Shown: positions 7,872 through 16,590, counted from the first letter of the stretch. The stretch is 64,000 bases of DNA from JANXQG01 sp963804375 (GCA_963804375.1 CAWDQE010000014.1:744001-808000); one strand, 5' to 3'. Numbers and translations: made by a program. The notes: generated by a model not told the origin, from the sequence alone.

Positions 7872-10069
7872 GCGATAAAACGGCAGCGCGACTTTCCAGA
7901 CCGATCGAGTCCGACAACTTCCCGTTCGAGTTTCTCTCGTCGCTGGCGCAGCGAGAGAGTTGGCGAAAGGAGATCTACCGGCCCGTCTATCACATTCACA
8001 AATGGTGGGCGAAGCGGCTGGGCTCGGTTTTTCGCGGGATAATCCTGGGGTGTCTGTTGCCGCCAGGGGGGGACCTCAAAAAGGTTTTCTACGAGGCCCA
8101 TGATTTTTCCGGCGTTACGGTTTTCGATCCCTTCATGGGCAGTGGCACGACGGTAGGCGAGGCGCACAAGCTCGGCTGCACCGCTTTGGGGCGAGACATA
8201 AACCCGGTGGCATGCGAAGGAGTGCGTGTGGCCCTCGGTCCTCTGGATGGCAAGCGTTTGAGCACCGCTTTCCATGAGCTTTCGGCCTCGGTTGGTGAGC
8301 GAATTCGGAAACTTTATCGTTCGCCGGACGACAAAGGCCGCTTGCAGGATGTCCTTTATTTCTTTTGGGTCAAACAGGCCACGTGCCCGCGCTGCGAATC
8401 TTCCGTCGATCTGTTCCCGACCCGCATCGTGGCAAGAAACGCCGATCCGGCCAGGAAGCCCCAGGTCCAGGTTTGTTGTCCGCAGTGCGGTGACATTTTT
8501 GCCGTTCGCTGTCGTGACGAACCCGCCAAGTGCCCGTCATGCCGTTTTTCGTTCGATCCATGCCGGGGAACCGCGACGGGAACAAGCGCAAAATGCCCGG
8601 AATGCGCGGGGGATTTCGCGATTGCGCAGGCCGTGCGCAGTACCGAACACGCACCTGCACACCGACTGTACGCTAAACTCCTGCTTTACCCCGATGGGAC
8701 GAAGAGGTATCTGCCGGGGACGGACGATGACTACCGCGCTTACTTGCATTGCAGCCAACTCTTGGCGGATGAGCTGGCGCACGGCGTCATCCGACTTCCG
8801 ACTGCGGTTCTCAGCGACGGTTACAACACGCGGCAGGCCATCGGCTACAACTACCGTTGTTGGCGGGATTTCTTCAATGATCGGCAGTTACTCGCACTGG
8901 GTTGGCTCCAAGAAGCCATTTCTCATCTGCCTGATACGAGCACTCGGGACGCCTTGTTGACGCTCTTCTCGGGCTTGCTGGAGTTCAACAACCTCTTTGC
9001 CTCCTACAAGGGCGAGGGGACCGGCGCCGTCCGACACATGTTTTCGCACCACATCCTCAAGCCCGAACGCTTGCCGATCGAGGCAAACGTATGGGGAACG
9101 CCCAAGAGTTCCGGGTCGTTTCGGAACCTGTTTGCGGGCCGTCTCCTCCGCGCCATCGAGTACCGTAAGGCGCCGTTCGAAGTCCGAGACGGCGGCGAGG
9201 GCAAGGTGTACACCGGGGGGGAAACATTTTCGGGCCGGGTTGAGACCATCTGGCCCCCGCGCGGCCTGATGGAGCAGAGAGCGATTTACCTCTCCTGCGG
9301 CAGTTCCGACGCGACGGGCCTGCCGGAGCATTCGGTCGATGTGATTGTCACCGATCCGCCGTTCTTCGACAACGTGCATTACTCGGAACTCGCCGACTTC
9401 TTCCATGCCTGGCAAAGTCTCTTCCCGCGGGGGTTCATTGCGGAGCAACCGACAACCCGCCATCCACACGAGGTCCAAGACACGGAAGCGGACCGCTTTG
9501 CGGAGAAGTTGGGCCGCGTTTTCGCCGAGTGCAAACGGGTCTTGAAGGACGATGGACTCCTCGTCTTCACGTACCATCACTCCCGAGAGGAAGGCTGGAC
9601 CTCGCTGGTTCAAGCGATGTACGAGGCCGGCTTCACCGTCGTGCAAGCGCATCCCGTAAAAGCCGAAATGTCGGTGGCGACGCCCAAATCCCAGGCAAAG
9701 GAGCCAATCCAGCTCGATGTCATTTTCGTCTGCCGGAAGCGAACGCCAGATTGCTATTGCCAAACGCCTGTTATGCCTCCCTCGACGCTTGAGTCAGTGG
9801 CCGCCTGCGCCCGAGAAAAGCTGCTGCGTCTTCGCAGGCTAGGTCTCTCCCTTTCTTTGAATGATTGCCGAGTGACCGTCACCAGTCAGTTTCTCAAGCT
9901 GCTTGGCGCGGCAAGCTCGCCGGAAGCGACTGCCGATGCCCTCTCGTCTTGCCGGTTCGAGCTCGACCGGATCGCAAGAACAATATTCCGAGATGCCGCC
10001 GACACGGCTGCCACCAATGGAGCGGGCCTCGACGGGCAACAGCTGTCCTTGTTCTCGACTGCTGATTGA
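7864..10069 (+). CDS. Large DNA methyltransferase (N6-adenine/N4-cytosine type); start obscured by a frameshift
   Basis: The main frame contains the SAM-binding motif FDPFMGSGTT at the N-terminal end and the catalytic motif VTDPPFFDNVHYSELADFF about 400 residues later. In between are four Cys-pair zinc-ribbon-like clusters (CPRC, CCPQC, CPSC, CPEC). Protein-like sequence in the same frame extends upstream of the first usable start (TTG 8057) and includes HIHKWWAKRLGSVFRG, an N-terminal motif of this methylase group. That frame has no start codon. The ATG at 7864, overlapping the endonuclease stop, reads MAER then stops; removing one base near 7876 joins it to the long frame. So the real product is probably about 730 residues. 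DPPF suggests adenine methylation. It likely protects DNA from the adjacent nuclease. Confidence 0.75.
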
Positions 10070-10081
10070 TCGTTAGCAGCC

Positions 10082-10223
10082 TCACTCGGCCTCGATTTCT
10101 TGCGTCAGGGTGTCCCACTCCGCGAGCCGCGGATCACGGGCCCCATGAATCTCGGTGAGCCGTTCTCGCACCCAAGCGCGATCGAATCCAGTGCCTTGTG
10201 TCCGCAATGTCTGCTCGACGTCA
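10082..10223 (-). pseudogene. Possible 3' remnant of an unidentified gene
   Basis: A minus-strand frame ending at the TGA at 10082-10084 reads like natural protein (for example FDRAWVRERLTEIHGARD). It has no ATG start and its upstream part would run through the regulator gene in another frame. I take it as a leftover C-terminus of a lost gene, perhaps removed when the restriction genes arrived. It could also be chance. Confidence 0.3.
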
Positions 10224-11555
10224 CCCCAGCCCGTGTTTGACGAGCTTATCGCGGAAGGTCGAGAGCTTCATTCCCAGGGCGGCGGCGGCCGCCGACTTGT
10301 TGCCGCCGGCGGCCTGCAAGGCCCCGTCGAGCAACTCCCGCTCGGTCTTGCCGATGGTCTCGTGAAACGGACCCGTGGGCGGCGGCCGCTTCTGGGCGAC
10401 ATCCGCCAGTTCGGCGAGCAAGAGCTCCTTGCAGATCCGTCCCGAACCAACCAGGTAAGCCCGTTCCAAGACATGGCACAGCTCGCGGACGTTGCCCGGC
10501 CAGTCGTGCCGCTGCAGCACCTCCTGGGCTTCCGGCTCGAGTTGCACGGCCGCGTTCTTGGCGATCCGCTTGAGCAGGTGGTTGGCCAGCAGGGGGACGT
10601 CCTCGCGCCGCTCCCGCAGGGGCGGAATGTTCACGCGCATCACGTCCAGGCGATAATAGAGGTCCTGGCGAAAACTGCCGGCGGCGATCTTCTCCAATAG
10701 ATTGCGTTTGGTGGAAGCGATGATCCGCACGTCGGCCCGCAGGAGCGTGCCGCCGCCGACCCGCTCATAGACCTTTTCCTCGATGGCCCGCAGGAGCTTG
10801 GCCTGGTGCTCCAGGGGGATGTCGTCGGCGTCGTCCAGGTAGAGCGTGCCGCCTTCGGCAAGCTCGAAACGGCCCTGGCGGCGCTGTTCGGCGCCGGTGA
10901 AAGCGCCCTTCTCGTGGCCGTAGAGCTCGCTCTCGATCAGTTGGCTGGGATACAGCGTGCAACCGGCCTTGACGAAGGGGCAAGTCCGCCGGGGAGAATT
11001 GCGATGGATGGTCGAGGCGATCAGGTCCTTGCCGCAGCCGGTCTCGCCGCACAATAGCACGTTGGCGTCGGAGCGGGTGCAGATCTCGATCAAGCGGCGG
11101 ACCCGCCGCATGGCCGGCGATTGGCCGATCACCGCATGATCGATGTTGCCGATCGTCGTTTCCAGCGGTTCGGGACTGGACCGCGTCGTGCCGCGGCGGG
11201 CGGCCTCGATCCGCGCCAAAAGCGGGAAGACGTCTTCGTTGCGGAAAGGCTTGGTCAGAAAGTCGAAGGCACCCAGTTTTCCGGCCTCGACTGCCAGCGG
11301 GATGCTGCCATAGGCCGTCATGATGATCACGTCGGTGTCGGCGGCGGCGTCGCGGCGGATCCGCTTGAGGAGCTCGATGCCGTCGAGTTTGGGCATTTTC
11401 AGGTCGGTGACGACGACGTCGAAGTGGTCCGCCAGGAGCTTCTCCCAGGCCTCGGCCCCGTCGGCCGCGGTCACCACCTCATGGCCCTGGGTCTCCAGGT
11501 CCTGGGCCAGCGTGACCCGCTTGATCTTCTCGTCGTCGGCGACCAGGATTCTCAT
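10221..11555 (-). CDS. NtrC-family sigma54-dependent response regulator
   Basis: This 444-residue protein has three parts in order. The receiver domain (1-120) has acidic residues in VADDEK, phosphoacceptor D51 in VVVTDLKMP, and Lys in LTKPF. The sigma54-activating AAA+ domain has Walker A GETGCGKD and an intact GAFTGA loop (GHEKGAFTGAEQRRQG). A short Fis-type helix-turn-helix ends ALGMKLSTFRDKLVKHGLG. The ATG at 11555 overlaps the kinase stop as ATGA, so kinase and regulator form a two-gene operon. It should activate sigma54 promoters when phosphorylated. Its targets are not shown by the sequence; the hydrogenase operon and the Etf/Hdr operon on either side are reasonable candidates. Confidence 0.9.
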   Translation of the reverse strand: MRILVADDEKIKRVTLAQDLETQGHEVVTAADGAEAWEKLLADHFDVVVTDLKMPKLDGIELLKRIRRDAAADTDVIIMTAYGSIPLAVEAGKLGAFDFLTKPFRNEDVFPLLARIEAARRGTTRSSPEPLETTIGNIDHAVIGQSPAMRRVRRLIEICTRSDANVLLCGETGCGKDLIASTIHRNSPRRTCPFVKAGCTLYPSQLIESELYGHEKGAFTGAEQRRQGRFELAEGGTLYLDDADDIPLEHQAKLLRAIEEKVYERVGGGTLLRADVRIIASTKRNLLEKIAAGSFRQDLYYRLDVMRVNIPPLRERREDVPLLANHLLKRIAKNAAVQLEPEAQEVLQRHDWPGNVRELCHVLERAYLVGSGRICKELLLAELADVAQKRPPPTGPFHETIGKTERELLDGALQAAGGNKSAAAAALGMKLSTFRDKLVKHGLG

Positions 11556-12922
11556 AATATTACCGTTCTCGATCGCGTGTCCGGGGCATTGGAGACGGCG
11601 GGCACCGGGGTACCCGCTTGCCGGGCACCCGCTTGCCGGGCACCCGCTTGCGGGTCGCGGTCGGCGGCCGGATTGAGGGCCACGGTGAAGACCGTCCCTT
11701 GTTGGACGACGCTGCGGACCTCGATCCGCCCGCCCATCTCGCTGATCAACATGCGGCAGAGCCCTAGCCCCAGCCCGGTGCCGCCGCTGTCGGCCCGGGT
11801 GGTGAAGAAAGGCTCGAAAATCCTCTCCAGGTTGGCGCGGGGAATGCCCACGCCCGTGTCGGCCACCTCGACGGCCACGGAGTCCAACTGGTCGTCGTCG
11901 CCGCCGCCCAGCATGCGGGTCCGCAGCGTGAGCGTTCCACCGCGGGGCATGGCCGCCAGGGCGTTGATGCACAGGTTGAAGAGCACTTCTTGCAGCGTGT
12001 ACGGATCGCCTTGGACCGGCGGCACGTCGTTCAGCTCGGTACGGGTTTGCACTCGGTTGCGGCGGGTCGGCCCCAGCAAGGAGAGCGTCGCTTCCACAAC
12101 CGCATTCAGGTCCGTGGCCTGCAGAGTGACGCCGTGCGGCAAGGCGAATGCCTGCACGCGCTTGGCGGTCCGCTCGATGCGGTCCAGCGCGGCAATCATC
12201 ATCTGCACGTACTCGGTCAGGCGCGGATCGTCGCGGACGTTCTCGCCGATCCGCTGCAGGCAGTTCTGCACTCCATCCAACGGGTTGGCAATCTCGTGCG
12301 CGATCCCGGCCACCAACTGGCCGATGCCCAGGAGTTTCTCCTTCTGGCGGATCGCCGCGTGCGCCCGGTCGACGTAGCGGCGGATGGCCGTGGTGAAGTA
12401 GACTGCGATCCACAAGGTGCTGGCCAGCGCGGCGAATACGGTCAACAAATACAGCCCTTGGCCGAAGCGCCCCTCGGAGAAGTTCAGGTCGAAGCGGGGG
12501 ATCCACTCCAGGTACTCCAGGAGCATGATGGTTCCCACCATGCACGTGGCCGCGGCCGCGATCAGAAAGGGCAGGTTGCCGCGGAGATACATCCCGGCAA
12601 TGATCATGTGGAACACGAAAAAGGAGAGAAAGGGGTTTCCCGGCAGGCCCGCGAAGTACAAGAGCAGCGCCAAGGCCACCAGGTCGAAGAGGATCTGCAG
12701 GAGGATGTTCCGCTCGACGCTTTGCGGGGTGATGGTCCAGTCGCGGCGGCTGAGCCGGAAGAGCAGGTTGTAGGCCAGCACCACGCCGGCAACGGCATAC
12801 ACCGGGAGCGGTTGCGGGAGCACTCCCAGCAGCCAGGCGGCGGTGGTAACCAGGAACACGCCGGCGCAGGCCCAAAAACGGAGCGAAACCAGCCAGCGAG
12901 CGCCTTCCGGTGGGAGTTTCAT
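11552..12922 (-). CDS. Membrane sensor histidine kinase
   Basis: This 456-residue protein has an N-terminal half with about five or six membrane segments (roughly 11-33, 38-56, 75-93, 99-112, 117-136, 158-178) and no large external sensor domain. It is followed by the dimerisation/phosphorylation box GIAHEIANPLDGV (H209) and an ATPase domain with the boxes FNLCINALAAM, DTGVGIP and GGTGLGLGL. The C-terminal tail carries a 15-bp tandem repeat that encodes AGARQ three times. It is the cognate partner of the NtrC-type regulator downstream (ATGA overlap). A second kinase at 56418-57722 is a clear paralogue over its whole length. A 14-bp tandem repeat lies just upstream of the start. Confidence 0.9.
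   Translation of the reverse strand: MKLPPEGARWLVSLRFWACAGVFLVTTAAWLLGVLPQPLPVYAVAGVVLAYNLLFRLSRRDWTITPQSVERNILLQILFDLVALALLLYFAGLPGNPFLSFFVFHMIIAGMYLRGNLPFLIAAAATCMVGTIMLLEYLEWIPRFDLNFSEGRFGQGLYLLTVFAALASTLWIAVYFTTAIRRYVDRAHAAIRQKEKLLGIGQLVAGIAHEIANPLDGVQNCLQRIGENVRDDPRLTEYVQMMIAALDRIERTAKRVQAFALPHGVTLQATDLNAVVEATLSLLGPTRRNRVQTRTELNDVPPVQGDPYTLQEVLFNLCINALAAMPRGGTLTLRTRMLGGGDDDQLDSVAVEVADTGVGIPRANLERIFEPFFTTRADSGGTGLGLGLCRMLISEMGGRIEVRSVVQQGTVFTVALNPAADRDPQAGARQAGARQAGTPVPAVSNAPDTRSRTVIL
11611..11654. repeat. 15-bp tandem repeat in the kinase coding sequence
   Basis: Three copies of a unit CACCCGCTTGCCGGG lie head to tail at 11611-11625, 11626-11640 and 11641-11654. On the coding strand each adds five residues (AGARQ) to the kinase tail. 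Related units occur in the next regulator gene (13293-13337) and singly near 59779-59806. Confidence 0.85.
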
Positions 12923-12930
12923 GGGTCTCT

Positions 12931-12982
12931 AGACCTTAGTTCTTAGACCTTAGTTCTTAGACCTTAGTTCTTAGACCTTAGT
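12931..12982. repeat. 14-bp tandem repeat directly upstream of the sensor kinase
   Basis: AGACCTTAGTTCTT is repeated 3.7 times without change at 12931-12944, 12945-12958, 12959-12972 and 12973-12982. It ends 8 bp before the kinase start codon, so it replaces the place where a ribosome-binding site would be. A looser TTAGTACTTAG repeat sits at about 58940-58990 between ferritin and peroxiredoxin. Confidence 0.85.
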
Positions 12983-13038
12983 CTCGCGCTCCAGGCTCGC
13001 ATTTCTAAGTTCTAAGCTCTCGGTTCCACGTTCAGGGC

Positions 13039-13145
13039 GTAGGCCGGAACAAGCTTGCGCAGTTCCGGCACGAATCGGCATCAACGCCGGAACTGCGCAA
13101 GCTTGTTCCGGCCTACATGGCTCATTTTCAATGCGAAGATCAATA
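13039..13145. repeat. Inverted-repeat element, copy A (31-bp arms)
   Basis: Perfect 31-nt arms at 13039-13069 and 13086-13116 flank a 16-nt loop, followed by a conserved 29-nt tail to 13145. Arms start GTAGGCCGGAACAAGCTTGC. A second, almost identical copy including the tail lies at 27124-27230 and a broken one at 16591-16745. It looks like a non-autonomous mobile palindrome (REP/MITE type). No transposase is visible. Confidence 0.85.
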
Positions 13146-13162
13146 AGCTCTCAGTTCCACGT

Positions 13163-14794
13163 TCAGTACGACGCCATGTCCCAAACGATATGGTCGGCCA
13201 GGGCGGCGATGGTACGGGCGTCGAGACAGGCGAAGCCGCCCAGTTTGTCCGGCTGCACCGAAAGCATCGCCACCTTGCCGGCCGATGCCCGTGCCTGCGG
13301 GGCACCAGCCTGCGGGGCGCCATCCTGTGGGCCACTCGGCTCCACTTCGAACTCGGGTTTCGTGTCGCGGGCCAGTCCGCCGGGCAAGAGGCCGCTGTCG
13401 CGGGCCAGGAGCACCATGACGCGATCGCAGGCCTCGCTCGCCTTGAGGATGTTGGCCGGAGTGAGTTGCGTTTCGCCGGGGGTAACGACGACGGGAAACA
13501 TTTGGCCCAGCAGTTTCTGCGAGATCTGCAGCCCGAGTCCCTCGTTGCCCCACAGCAGTCCGGGCGCCGCCAACAACTGGACCTTGTGCAGGTTGCGGTT
13601 GGTGATCGAGATGCTGCTGATCGGCTCGGAAGACCCCTTGGGGTGTTCGGTCTTGGCCGGCTGGACCTCGCGGTGAAACGCGCCCATGAGGATATCGGCG
13701 ATTTCGTTGTCGGCGAAGGGCTCGACGGCGTAATAGAAGATCTTGTGTTTCCGATAGGCGGCTTCCCCGGCGCCGCCGGCCGAGCCGACGACCACGATGC
13801 GTTCGTGCGGGGCCTGGCGGTTGATGTGCTCGACAAGGCCCGGCCCCTCCTCGCCCAGCGAGGTGGCATCCAGCAGAATCACACGGTCGCTGCTCTCGGC
13901 CAAGGCGGCGAGCAGGGCCTGCGGATTGGGGGCCTTTTCGACCTGGCAGCCCAAGGCCGTGAGCTTCCGCGCTTGTTCGTCGGCAGAGCAGGGGTCCTTA
14001 TTGACCAGGAGCAGGCGCCGCGGCTTGCAGTTCGCCATCTCCTCGTGCCGCGTGGCGCAGATGCCGGCGATCCAACCTTCCCCACAGGGATCGGTCGCCA
14101 ACAACTGGGGGCGATGGGCCACCAAGGGGTTGACTCCCGCCACAACGCCGGAGATGGGTGAGGGTACGATCAACATGGGCTTGCCGGCCAGGCTGACCCC
14201 GGCCAGCGGCAGGCCCTGGTAGACAACTTCGCCGATTCTCGCCATGCGGACGCCCGTGATCGAAGCCCCGTGGAGGCCCGGCAGCACCGCCCCCACCAGC
14301 GCCGATCCGTCGACAGCAAGCTGCACCCAGGACTCATCCCAGAAGAGCGTCTCGATGTTGGCCATCGCGGTAACCACCGCTTCTCGTTCCTGAGCGACGG
14401 TCTCCCCCTCGTCGCTGAGCACGTGCTGCATGTTCAGCACGCGTTGCATGGCCCAGGTGACCTCTTCGGAGGTGAAAGGCTTGGTCACATAGTCACAGGC
14501 GCCGAGTCGCATCGCCGCGGCCGCGTTGGGGATGCTGGGATAACCGGTGATGATCAGCACCGGGACGTCGGGCTTCTTCTCACGGAGCCGTTCAAGGAAC
14601 TGGATGCCGTCCATGTAGGGCATCTTGATGTCCAAGAGGATGATGGCGTAGTCGTTTTCCGTAGCCTTGACGATTCCCTGCCTCGGATCGGTGTAGGTAT
14701 CGACCTGGAACCCTTGTCGCGAGAAGATTCGCCGGCAGGCTTGGCAGACGACCTCCTCGTCGTCCACCACCAGAAGCTTGCGCTGGTCGGCCAT
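13163..14794 (-). CDS. Response regulator with GcvH/lipoyl-like domain and second receiver-like domain
   Basis: This 543-residue protein opens with a normal receiver domain (about 1-120): DDEE, phosphoacceptor D55 in LLDIKMP, Lys K105 in VTKPF. Residues about 150-248 resemble glycine-cleavage H protein: GVRMARIGEVVYQGLP, then AGKPMLIVPSPISG, then DPCGEGWIAGI. K205 lies exactly 11 residues before the Gly of PISG, the same spacing as the lipoylated Lys of GcvH. Residues about 258-380 form another receiver-like fold lacking the clear Asp. The C-terminal 150 residues are unassigned and include Ala/Pro/Gln repeats (GAPQAG) from a 15-bp tandem repeat. It has no DNA-binding domain, so it probably acts through protein contacts. 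It sits in the regulatory block between the Etf/Hdr and hydrogenase operons. Whether the Lys is modified is unknown. Confidence 0.78.
   Translation of the reverse strand: MADQRKLLVVDDEEVVCQACRRIFSRQGFQVDTYTDPRQGIVKATENDYAIILLDIKMPYMDGIQFLERLREKKPDVPVLIITGYPSIPNAAAAMRLGACDYVTKPFTSEEVTWAMQRVLNMQHVLSDEGETVAQEREAVVTAMANIETLFWDESWVQLAVDGSALVGAVLPGLHGASITGVRMARIGEVVYQGLPLAGVSLAGKPMLIVPSPISGVVAGVNPLVAHRPQLLATDPCGEGWIAGICATRHEEMANCKPRRLLLVNKDPCSADEQARKLTALGCQVEKAPNPQALLAALAESSDRVILLDATSLGEEGPGLVEHINRQAPHERIVVVGSAGGAGEAAYRKHKIFYYAVEPFADNEIADILMGAFHREVQPAKTEHPKGSSEPISSISITNRNLHKVQLLAAPGLLWGNEGLGLQISQKLLGQMFPVVVTPGETQLTPANILKASEACDRVMVLLARDSGLLPGGLARDTKPEFEVEPSGPQDGAPQAGAPQARASAGKVAMLSVQPDKLGGFACLDARTIAALADHIVWDMASY
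13293..13337. repeat. 15-bp tandem repeat inside the GcvH-like regulator gene
   Basis: Units of GCCTGCGGGGCACCA repeat about three times in frame and encode the Ala/Pro/Gln-rich linker near the C-terminus. They are related to the units in the kinase gene at 11611-11654. Confidence 0.7.
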
Positions 14795-15050
14795 GGTTTG
14801 TTCCCTTATGTAGAAGAGTGGGGCTGTCTTGAAATGCCGGCTGGAACCGGTTTCATACTATGCACGACTTCCAAGGCAATTGTCGTGCCAATGGCCACAA
14901 TGCGCTTAGATTGCCATTGCGGAGAGAAGCAAGCATTGGGTTTGGTCAAGAAAAGGCCACCGGGAACGAATCGGTCAGATCGGTCGGATCCGTCCAATCG
15001 GTCGGATCATGCTTCCCGCTGCGCGTAGCGGTGTATAAGAATCCATATAA

Positions 15051-15068
15051 CGTATGAAGCTTCATACG
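15051..15068. promoter_or_regulatory. Perfect 18-bp palindrome, candidate operator
   Basis: CGTATGAAGCTTCATACG is a perfect palindrome in the 289-bp gap upstream of the GcvH-like regulator gene and just past the stop of the next regulator. It has no loop and no T-run, so it looks like a protein-binding site rather than a terminator. AT-rich sequence (TATAAGAATCCATATAA) adjoins it. The rest of this gap holds a tandem ATCGGTCGGATC repeat (about 14965-15008). Confidence 0.4.
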
Positions 15069-15083
15069 CGCCAGCGCGGGCCA

Positions 15084-16496
15084 TTACTTCTCCGGCCGGG
15101 GCTCCGGCTTCAGCCCGTGGCTGCGCAATAGGGCATGGAAATTCGGCCGCTGCATGCCGACATCCTCCGCAGCCTGCGTGACGTTCTGGGCAGCGCGGTT
15201 CATGGCCGCGATCAGAAACCGCCGCTCGAGATTCTCGACGATCTGCCGTTTCAGGCTCTTGAATTCCGTCCAGTTCGATGGCACTTCGGCTGTGGAATCG
15301 CTGGGAGCGGCCTCGCGGACCTCCCATGGCAGGTGGTCCCGCTCGATCCGCATGCCACCGTAGAGCACGGAGATCCGCTCGACGATGTTTCGCAGTTCCC
15401 GGACGTTGCCCGGCCAGGCGTAGACCTCCATTTGATGCATGGCCTCGCGTGAAAAACCTACGGCTTCCACCTCCATCTGTCGCGAGAACTGCCGCAGGAA
15501 GCAATCGGCCAGGAGGGGAACGTCGCCCGGGCGCTGGCGCAAGGGAGGAAGCGAAATGGGCACGACGTTCAGGCGGTAGTACAGATCGGCCCGGAATGCC
15601 CCTGCCTTGACCATCTCCGCCAGACTGCGGTTGGTCGTGGCGATGAGGCGGATGTCCACTTCGTGCTCGGTCGTATCGCCCACTTTGCGGAGACGCCGCG
15701 ATTCCAGCACGCGGAGCAGCTTCCCTTGCGTTTCCTGGCTCAGGTTGGCGACCTCATCCAGAAACAGCGTCCCCTGATGGGCGACCTCGAAAAGTCCGCG
15801 CTTAGTGGCGATCGCCCCGGAGAACGAGCCCTTGACATGCCCAAACAGTTCGCTCTCCAGGAGCGTCGGGGCCAGCGCGGTACAGTCGCAGGCCAACAAG
15901 GGGAAGTCTCGGCGGCGGCTATGCTGATGGATCGCGCGGACGACCATCTCCTTGCCGGTTCCACTTTCGCCAGCCACCAAGACCGTGCTTTCGGCGGGAG
16001 CAATGCGTTTGATGAGGGCGAAGACCTGCCGCATGGCGGGGCAGGCGCCGAGCATCCTTTCAAAGCCCTGACCGGGCACCATATACTCATCGTCGGCGGC
16101 CGATTCCGCCCCGCCGGCAACCGCCCCCTCGTGGCGGCTGGTTTCGATCTGTTGCAAGGCCGCTCGCAATTCCTCGGCCGAGCACGGCTCATGCAAGTAA
16201 TCGACCGCCCCCTCCTTGATCGCTGCCACCGCTGATTCCACGGTCGGTTTGCTGCCGAGCACGATCACCGGCGCCCGCACGGCAGCCTCGCGAAGTTGGC
16301 GGAGGACATGGATCGTGTCGAGTCCGGAGGTCGTTTCGCAGACCAGCACAGCCGCAAAATCCCCCGCCACGACGGCCTGGACTGCGGCCGTCGAGTTTTC
16401 ACAGAACTCGATGTGATATTCCTCGGGACAGAGCATCCGCTGGCACGTCCGACCGACCGCGCAATCGCCAGCAATCACCAGGATTCTCCGCGACAT
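15084..16496 (-). CDS. Sigma54-dependent activator with degenerate receiver domain
   Basis: From ATG 16496 (MSRRILVIAGDCAVGRTC) this is a 470-residue protein. The receiver is degenerate: the usual acidic pair is AGD, the phosphoacceptor strand reads VLVCETTSG with no Asp in the normal place, and the conserved Lys is Glu in LHEPCS. The AAA+ domain is intact, with Walker A GESGTGKE and Walker B TLFLDEV, but the sigma54-contact loop is GSFSGA instead of GAFTGA. A Fis-like helix-turn-helix closes the protein (DVGMQRPNFHALLRSHGLK). An upstream in-frame start lies in repeat DNA and was not used. It is divergent from the hydrogenase operon and is its most likely regulator by position. Phosphorylation is unlikely, so control by another signal or partner is inferred. 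Confidence 0.83.
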   Translation of the reverse strand: MSRRILVIAGDCAVGRTCQRMLCPEEYHIEFCENSTAAVQAVVAGDFAAVLVCETTSGLDTIHVLRQLREAAVRAPVIVLGSKPTVESAVAAIKEGAVDYLHEPCSAEELRAALQQIETSRHEGAVAGGAESAADDEYMVPGQGFERMLGACPAMRQVFALIKRIAPAESTVLVAGESGTGKEMVVRAIHQHSRRRDFPLLACDCTALAPTLLESELFGHVKGSFSGAIATKRGLFEVAHQGTLFLDEVANLSQETQGKLLRVLESRRLRKVGDTTEHEVDIRLIATTNRSLAEMVKAGAFRADLYYRLNVVPISLPPLRQRPGDVPLLADCFLRQFSRQMEVEAVGFSREAMHQMEVYAWPGNVRELRNIVERISVLYGGMRIERDHLPWEVREAAPSDSTAEVPSNWTEFKSLKRQIVENLERRFLIAAMNRAAQNVTQAAEDVGMQRPNFHALLRSHGLKPEPRPEK

Positions 16497-16590
16497 ACCC
16501 CGCTCGCGCTGCTCTAAGGGTTCGTCATTCGCCCAGGGCCCATACTGCGAGCATATCTCAATCGGCCGCCGCGAGCAAGAGGCGTAGCAA

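Noticed and set aside
10221..12875. A single 884-codon minus-strand frame spanning regulator and kinase
   Set aside because: Only its C-terminal half is real (the NtrC-type regulator from 11555). The rest is the kinase gene read in the wrong frame.
12931..12982. Tandem repeat considered as a CRISPR array
   Set aside because: Units are contiguous 14-mers with no spacers and no cas genes nearby.
13039..13145. Inverted-repeat element considered as a Rho-independent terminator
   Set aside because: No T-run on either side, and near-identical copies elsewhere mark it as a repeat element.
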